A stretch of 64,000 nt of DNA, from NCBI RefSeq assembly GCF_900141845.1, contig NZ_FQZB01000005.1, positions 356,254 through 420,253 on the forward strand, read 5' to 3'. Position 1 is the first letter of the stretch; every line of letters begins with the position of its first letter. A program made the position numbers and the translations under genes. Below are positions 59,242 through 64,000 of the stretch, piece after piece. Origin of the DNA: Clostridium cavendishii DSM 21758. GTDB taxonomy: Bacteria > Bacillota > Clostridia > Clostridiales > Clostridiaceae. The notes under the pieces were generated by a model. That model was not told the DNA's origin, did not search any database, and saw nothing but the letters and a program-made list of their open reading frames with translations.

Positions 59242-60444
59242 TTATACTACATAATCAATATACTTATTTAAAATAGTAGTAAATGCTGTTGCCCCACTAT
59301 AGTTTAGATGAGCTACATCCTGATAATATTCATTATTAGAACTTATTTCTTTACAGTCTTTGAAGTTTAAGTATTTAAAATTATACTTATCTTTTAGGTA
59401 ATAAATAAATTCTTCAAATTCTACTTTCCAATGAGCATATTTTGTTTTATGAGCTTCTTCTACTGTCTCATATCTTGGAATAATCACAGCATAAACCTTT
59501 ATATTAGGATTTATTTGATATAAAAGTTTTAGTGTTTTTTCAAAATGAATTTTATTTTCTTCAATTGTTTTCTCATAGCGATTACTACCATACTTAGGCA
59601 TATTATCTGGCATACAATAGTCATTAGCACCTTTTTTTACTGAGCTGTTTCTTTGTTCTGGAGTTGCAAAATCTTTAAACATTTTAGCTTGTGAATTTCC
59701 ATAAATATTTTCAAAAAGCTTGTCTCTTAAACTTCTTTCTTCAATACTTAAAGGTTTAATAATTTTACAATTTGCTTTAGCAAGCTCTTCTTCGACAGAC
59801 AAAGTAAAATTTCTATTGTTATCATAATTATGATAGTCTAGATTGTAACCTCCCCATGATAAATAATTAATTATATCAGATGTTAGAGAAACATCATAAT
59901 TAAAATAATTATAATCAAATACATCTAAAATAGCATATTTTAAATTTTTAATTTTATCTGGATAATTTTCTATGCAATATTCTAAAGTCCTTAAATTATA
60001 GTATATATCTTGACTAGATACAGCTAAGTTACAAAAGTTACCTTCCAACAGTTTAGGATTAATTCCTAAAGCTGAATGTGATACCCCCAAAATAATTCCA
60101 TTGTATCCATCCTTATTGTTAGGATTTTGCATAACTCTATCTACTTTTTGAGTTGATACTCCATTATTATATAAATAATAGAAATCTACTATTTTTGAGG
60201 GGTCAATTTTAAATTTTTTAACTAAATATTTTGTTATAATTTTACAAGCTTTTGTATTATCAATTGCTAGTATTATATAGTCATAGTTAATATCATTTAA
60301 TTCTTCTAATCTATAAACTTTAGCATTATTAAAACTTTGAATATTTGCATTATTATCAGTATATCCTACTATAGTATGAATACTTTTCAACTTACTTGAA
60401 ACTAGTTTACTCTTATTTCCTAATCCATATATAATAATCTTCAT
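59242..60444 (-). CDS. SGNH hydrolase-like protein with Rossmann-like N-terminus
   Basis: A 400-aa protein. The N-terminal ~100 residues look like a nucleotide-sugar-binding or Rossmann-like module (MKIIIYGLGNKSKLVSSKL, with a TDNN sequence). The rest resembles an SGNH-fold protein: GVSHSALGINPKLL near 118 could be block I, and the segment YYQDVAHLNYSGATAF near 380 is the typical D-x-x-H block V. It may transfer or remove an acyl group. It starts 14 nt after the NRPS stop, with GTGAGGG as ribosome binding site, so it belongs to the same operon. Confidence 0.6.
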   Translation of the reverse strand: MKIIIYGLGNKSKLVSSKLKSIHTIVGYTDNNANIQSFNNAKVYRLEELNDINYDYIILAIDNTKACKIITKYLVKKFKIDPSKIVDFYYLYNNGVSTQKVDRVMQNPNNKDGYNGIILGVSHSALGINPKLLEGNFCNLAVSSQDIYYNLRTLEYCIENYPDKIKNLKYAILDVFDYNYFNYDVSLTSDIINYLSWGGYNLDYHNYDNNRNFTLSVEEELAKANCKIIKPLSIEERSLRDKLFENIYGNSQAKMFKDFATPEQRNSSVKKGANDYCMPDNMPKYGSNRYEKTIEENKIHFEKTLKLLYQINPNIKVYAVIIPRYETVEEAHKTKYAHWKVEFEEFIYYLKDKYNFKYLNFKDCKEISSNNEYYQDVAHLNYSGATAFTTILNKYIDYVV

Positions 60445-60458
60445 AGCACCCTCACTTT

Positions 60459-63400
60459 TTATATAATATTAAAAATTTTTTTCACCATATTCTCAATAGT
60501 TTCTTCTGTCATAGATTTCTCTGAATATATTGGGCAAAAAATTGTTAATGTATTTTTGTTTATATTCATATGAATTTCTTCTGGTACATCACCTACTGCA
60601 TATTTACCGGTAATCATAATGTCATTATTTTTTAAATTATTATTATATTTGTTAGAATCTGAAATAAGCACATTTACACTCAATTCATTAAATATATTTG
60701 ATTTTGTTGGTACTTTTTCTTTATATAGTTCATAACTTTCATTTGAATTATTGCTTATTTTTTCTTCCTTATTCCATCCAATTACTTCTTTTTTATTTAT
60801 ATTATATAAGCATGGAATAGTATCTGCGTATAAGCCTAGTGTATTTAATGTTTTTGCTTCACGCGAATGATAAATCATTGTAAATGGTATCTGCATAATA
60901 TCGTTAATGTTTATAATTTTACAATATTTATCTAATATCCACTCTACCGGCTTTTCAATTATTTCTTTTTTCTCAATTTGGTTTATTTGCTTTGTTACTA
61001 TAATTTTATAAAGATAATTATAATTATCTTTAATACTCTTAATGTAAGTCTCAACATTATTTTCAATATTCTCTATAGAATTATACATTTTTACTATTTT
61101 GGAGTGATGTCTTTTTCTATTTACATACTCATAGTATGTTTCTTCAGGGATACAAGCTTTATCATGATTTAAAAGCGTATTCTTAAACATATCTAAAAGT
61201 ATTTGAGCTGTAAAGAAGTCCCAAATAGCATGATTCATATAGAAATATACTAAATAATTATCAGTATCTTTTTCTATGATAATTATTTTAGATAGTAAAT
61301 CACTTGTTTTGAATAATTTTTCGCATTTTGAAACTCCTCCTAAATTATTATAAACTTCATTATATTCATCTTTACTAAAACAAGGGATGTACCAATCTTT
61401 TTTCTGTAATTCTATCAAAATATTATTCTTACTATCATATACAGTCCTTAATACTGCTTGTGAGTTCATAATGTTATTTATGGACTTCAATATCTGAGTT
61501 TTTGATACTTTTCCTAGTATTTCTATACCCAGTGCTGATATAAATGGAGATTCTTTTATTAAAAAGTCTTCTTGAACTTTTAATGGAACATACTGCTTAC
61601 ATTTTGTAGCATTATATATATTTGTATTATATTTATTCAATTCTTTATATAGGGTAGAATTAATGAAATCTCCTTCTATTTCCATAGGAACACTAGTAAT
61701 ATTTATTGCTATCTGATTTTCGTCTTTTAATTTTTTATTAAAGCATTTATCATTTATTGTACACAAAATCTCCACTAATGTTTTAATATTATTACTTCGT
61801 TTTATAATGTCAAAACCTACATCAAATCCTTCTTTTCTTAATGCAGAAATTAGTCTTAATAGTTTCATTGAATCTCCGCCAAGTTCAAAGAAATTATCTT
61901 GTAAACCAACTCTATTAATTTCTAAAATTTCAGCTATTATTTTACAAATAGTTTCTTCTTTTTTATTTCTTGGAGCAATATATTCTTCTGTACTTTCTAA
62001 ATTTATATCTGGTAATGCTTTTTTATCTAGTTTACCATTTCTATTTACTGGTATTTCTTTTATTTGCATCATATATGTTGGTATCATATACTCTGGCAAT
62101 TCTTTACGTAATTCTTTTTTTATTTGCTTGAAGTCTACATTTATATCAGAGATCACATAACTATAAATTGATTTTTCACCATTTGAGTTTTCTCTTGTTA
62201 TAACAGCTACATCTTTTATATAGTTGATTTTACGTAATACATTTGCAATTTCTTCAAGTTCAATTCTGAATCCTCTAACCTTAACTTGTTCATCTATACG
62301 TCCTAAGAATTCTATATTTCCATCAGGAAGCCATCTTGCTAAATCACCTGTTCTATATAATTTTCCTTCACCATAAGGGTTATTAATAAATTTTTCTTCT
62401 GTAAGTTCAGGTTTATTAAGATATCCTTTTGTTACCCCATCCCCTGCAATACATAATTCTCCAGGAATTCCAATACCACAAAGAGATACTTTTTGAAGTA
62501 TATAAATTTGAGTATTTGCAATAGGTCTACCAATAGAAATATTATCTTTGTCCATATTTTTTGATAATTCATTAGCTGTCGACCATACAGTAGTTTCAGA
62601 CGGTCCATATACATTTTGTATTATTGCATTTGTATATTCATGTAATTTAGCTACTATATCACGCTCTACTTTTTCTCCACCTATCATAATGTATTTAAGT
62701 GATTTTAAAGTTTTAAGTTTTTCTGGATGTGATAACAATATTTTTATTCTACTTGGGGTAGTTTGTAATATTTCAATATTGTTTCTTTCAACAAAAGCAC
62801 TTAGGTAAAAAGCATCTTCCTGTTCATCACTTTTTGCTATAAATGTAGTCATTCCATTTACAAAAACTAATATTATTTCTGTAGCAAAAATATCAAAAGT
62901 CATATTAGTAACTGATCCCATATTATTTAACTTACTATTAAATATACTAGTTGCTATACTTTTTTCATTATTTGAACAATAATTAACCATATTACTATGT
63001 TTAATCATTACTCCTTTTGGTTTTCCAGTAGTTCCAGAAGTATATATTAGGTATAATAAATCATCAGCTTTATTTACATTTTTAATATCTTTGAAATCTC
63101 CTGTAAAAGCTTTTTTATCGCTAAGATTAATTATTGGAATTCCTATGATATTTGTGCTAGCTTTATATGTTAGTAAAGCCTTTGGATTACAATCAGAAAG
63201 AATATAGTTAACCCTATCTTCTGGGTATTTTGGATCTATTGGAACGTATGCTCCACCAGACTTTATAATTGCTAGAATTCCAATTACCATTTCTAAACTT
63301 CTATCTGCCATAATTGCAACAAAATCATTTGGTTTTACTCCAATTTCACGTAGCTTTAACCCTAAAATATTTACCTTTTCATTTAATTCCTTATAAGTTA

Positions 63401-64000
63401 GTTTTTTATTGTCAAAAACTATTGCTACTTTATCAGGTGTCTTTTTTACTTGATTTTCAAATAATTCTTGTATAGTTTTATTTTTTTGGTAATCTACCTT
63501 AGTGTTATTAAATTCTACTAATACAGTATTTTTTTCATCTTCTCCTAGAATTTCTATATCTTTAACTAATATATTTTCATTTTTTATAATCTCATCTGTT
63601 AAATTAATAAAATGCTCTTTAATTCTTTCTACATTATTTTTTGAATATAATGATTCATTAAATAAAAATTTTACTAAAATCTTATCTTGATAAACAACCA
63701 TTATATTAAAATTATAATTAGTCTGTTCAGAACCGCTGGACCCCACTATTTCTAAATCATTTTTTACTAATAATTCAGTATTTAAGCCTTTATCATCAAC
63801 TGGATAATTTTCAAATACCATTATATTATTTATTAGTTTTTCTTTAACTTCACTGAAAGATTGTATTTTTGCTAAAGGATAAAAATCATATTCATTACTT
63901 TCTAGGAAGGATTTATTTATACTTATTAATAAATCTTTAAAGCTCATACTATCTTCTAATTTAACTCTTAATGGGATAGTATTTATAAATAGTCCCAGCA
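60459..64000 (-). CDS. Nonribosomal peptide synthetase (partial, 5' end outside window)
   Basis: An NRPS open to the window edge; before the first in-frame ATG (63947) the frame continues with GLFINTIPLRVKLEDS, a condensation-domain segment, so translation starts further upstream. Domains in order: remainder of a condensation domain (to about 63530), adenylation (about 63500-62010: LLYLIYTSGTTGKPKGV, YGPSETTVW, GRIDEQVKVRGFRIE), peptidyl carrier (61980-61760, FFELGGDSMKL with the phosphopantetheine serine) and a final condensation-like domain (61640-60459) whose HHxxxDG motif reads NHAIWDF. Specificity residues read by eye are D-I-T-Q-M-G-V-V-W, close to the glycine code. No thioesterase or reductase domain is present. 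Confidence 0.88.
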   Translation of the reverse strand, partial: LGLFINTIPLRVKLEDSMSFKDLLISINKSFLESNEYDFYPLAKIQSFSEVKEKLINNIMVFENYPVDDKGLNTELLVKNDLEIVGSSGSEQTNYNFNIMVVYQDKILVKFLFNESLYSKNNVERIKEHFINLTDEIIKNENILVKDIEILGEDEKNTVLVEFNNTKVDYQKNKTIQELFENQVKKTPDKVAIVFDNKKLTYKELNEKVNILGLKLREIGVKPNDFVAIMADRSLEMVIGILAIIKSGGAYVPIDPKYPEDRVNYILSDCNPKALLTYKASTNIIGIPIINLSDKKAFTGDFKDIKNVNKADDLLYLIYTSGTTGKPKGVMIKHSNMVNYCSNNEKSIATSIFNSKLNNMGSVTNMTFDIFATEIILVFVNGMTTFIAKSDEQEDAFYLSAFVERNNIEILQTTPSRIKILLSHPEKLKTLKSLKYIMIGGEKVERDIVAKLHEYTNAIIQNVYGPSETTVWSTANELSKNMDKDNISIGRPIANTQIYILQKVSLCGIGIPGELCIAGDGVTKGYLNKPELTEEKFINNPYGEGKLYRTGDLARWLPDGNIEFLGRIDEQVKVRGFRIELEEIANVLRKINYIKDVAVITRENSNGEKSIYSYVISDINVDFKQIKKELRKELPEYMIPTYMMQIKEIPVNRNGKLDKKALPDINLESTEEYIAPRNKKEETICKIIAEILEINRVGLQDNFFELGGDSMKLLRLISALRKEGFDVGFDIIKRSNNIKTLVEILCTINDKCFNKKLKDENQIAINITSVPMEIEGDFINSTLYKELNKYNTNIYNATKCKQYVPLKVQEDFLIKESPFISALGIEILGKVSKTQILKSINNIMNSQAVLRTVYDSKNNILIELQKKDWYIPCFSKDEYNEVYNNLGGVSKCEKLFKTSDLLSKIIIIEKDTDNYLVYFYMNHAIWDFFTAQILLDMFKNTLLNHDKACIPEETYYEYVNRKRHHSKIVKMYNSIENIENNVETYIKSIKDNYNYLYKIIVTKQINQIEKKEIIEKPVEWILDKYCKIININDIMQIPFTMIYHSREAKTLNTLGLYADTIPCLYNINKKEVIGWNKEEKISNNSNESYELYKEKVPTKSNIFNELSVNVLISDSNKYNNNLKNNDIMITGKYAVGDVPEEIHMNINKNTLTIFCPIYSEKSMTEETIENMVKKIFNII

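Overview
The window is AT-rich (by eye well below 35% G+C), with short intergenic gaps, strong AGGAGG-type ribosome binding sites, frequent GTG and TTG starts, and many hairpin-plus-T-run terminators. With the clostridial gene content (miaB, then mutS-mutL-miaA-hfq, lexA, feoA-feoB, YaaR, 3D-domain and bactofilin proteins) this points to a chromosomal segment of a Clostridium sensu stricto species. I cannot name the species. I see no rRNA, tRNA, CRISPR array, intact insertion sequence or prophage.

Positions 1-10500: the 3' end of argS and a YprB-like RNase H-fold gene, the ferrous iron operon feoA-feoB plus a 45-aa Cys-rich companion under a Fur-like box, a HAD phosphatase and a second RNase H-fold gene, a ComEC-like secreted metallo-beta-lactamase lipoprotein, an acylglycerophosphate acyltransferase, a large P-loop protein of the HPr kinase/PEPCK fold, and membrane proteins. 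Positions 10600-28500: an Lrp regulator, a PHP-domain protein, a carbonic anhydrase-like/CvfB-like pair, a metallo-beta-lactamase-fold protein that has lost its metal ligands, YaaR, a cell-wall 3D protein, several small clostridial proteins, signal peptidase I, PadR and RpiR regulators, a pseudouridine synthase, a flavoprotein, cmk, ispH, a GNAT protein and an aminotransferase. A short remnant of a leuA-like gene lies at 17125-17223.

Positions 28800-40140 are a conserved core: miaB, mutS, mutL, miaA, hfq, a methionine gamma-lyase family gene with a hairpin between its ribosome binding site and start, lexA, and a tyrosine recombinase. Both lexA and dinB (44.9 kb) carry a matching SOS box, so DNA repair functions (mutSL, lexA, dinB) are well represented. 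Positions 40700-48820 hold small conserved genes (DUF1653, YjbQ), an operon of bactofilin, small alarmone synthetase and UPF0158, dinB, an M50-like membrane protein, and a pair of DMT transporters divergent from a Crp/Fnr regulator with a shared palindromic operator.

Positions 49000-64000 are the accessory part, all on the minus strand. First comes a four-gene signalling operon: a SAP-like protein, a serine/threonine kinase, a TerY-like VWA protein and a PP2C phosphatase, which matches the predicted TerY-P phosphorylation triad. Next are a FIST-GGDEF-EAL cyclic-di-GMP protein and a 545-aa protein I do not recognise. The window ends in a nonribosomal peptide cluster: thioesterase II, Sfp-type phosphopantetheinyl transferase, an SGNH-like protein, and an NRPS (partial at its N-terminus) whose last domain is an altered condensation domain. 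The signalling operon and the NRPS cluster are the best candidates for undescribed biology.
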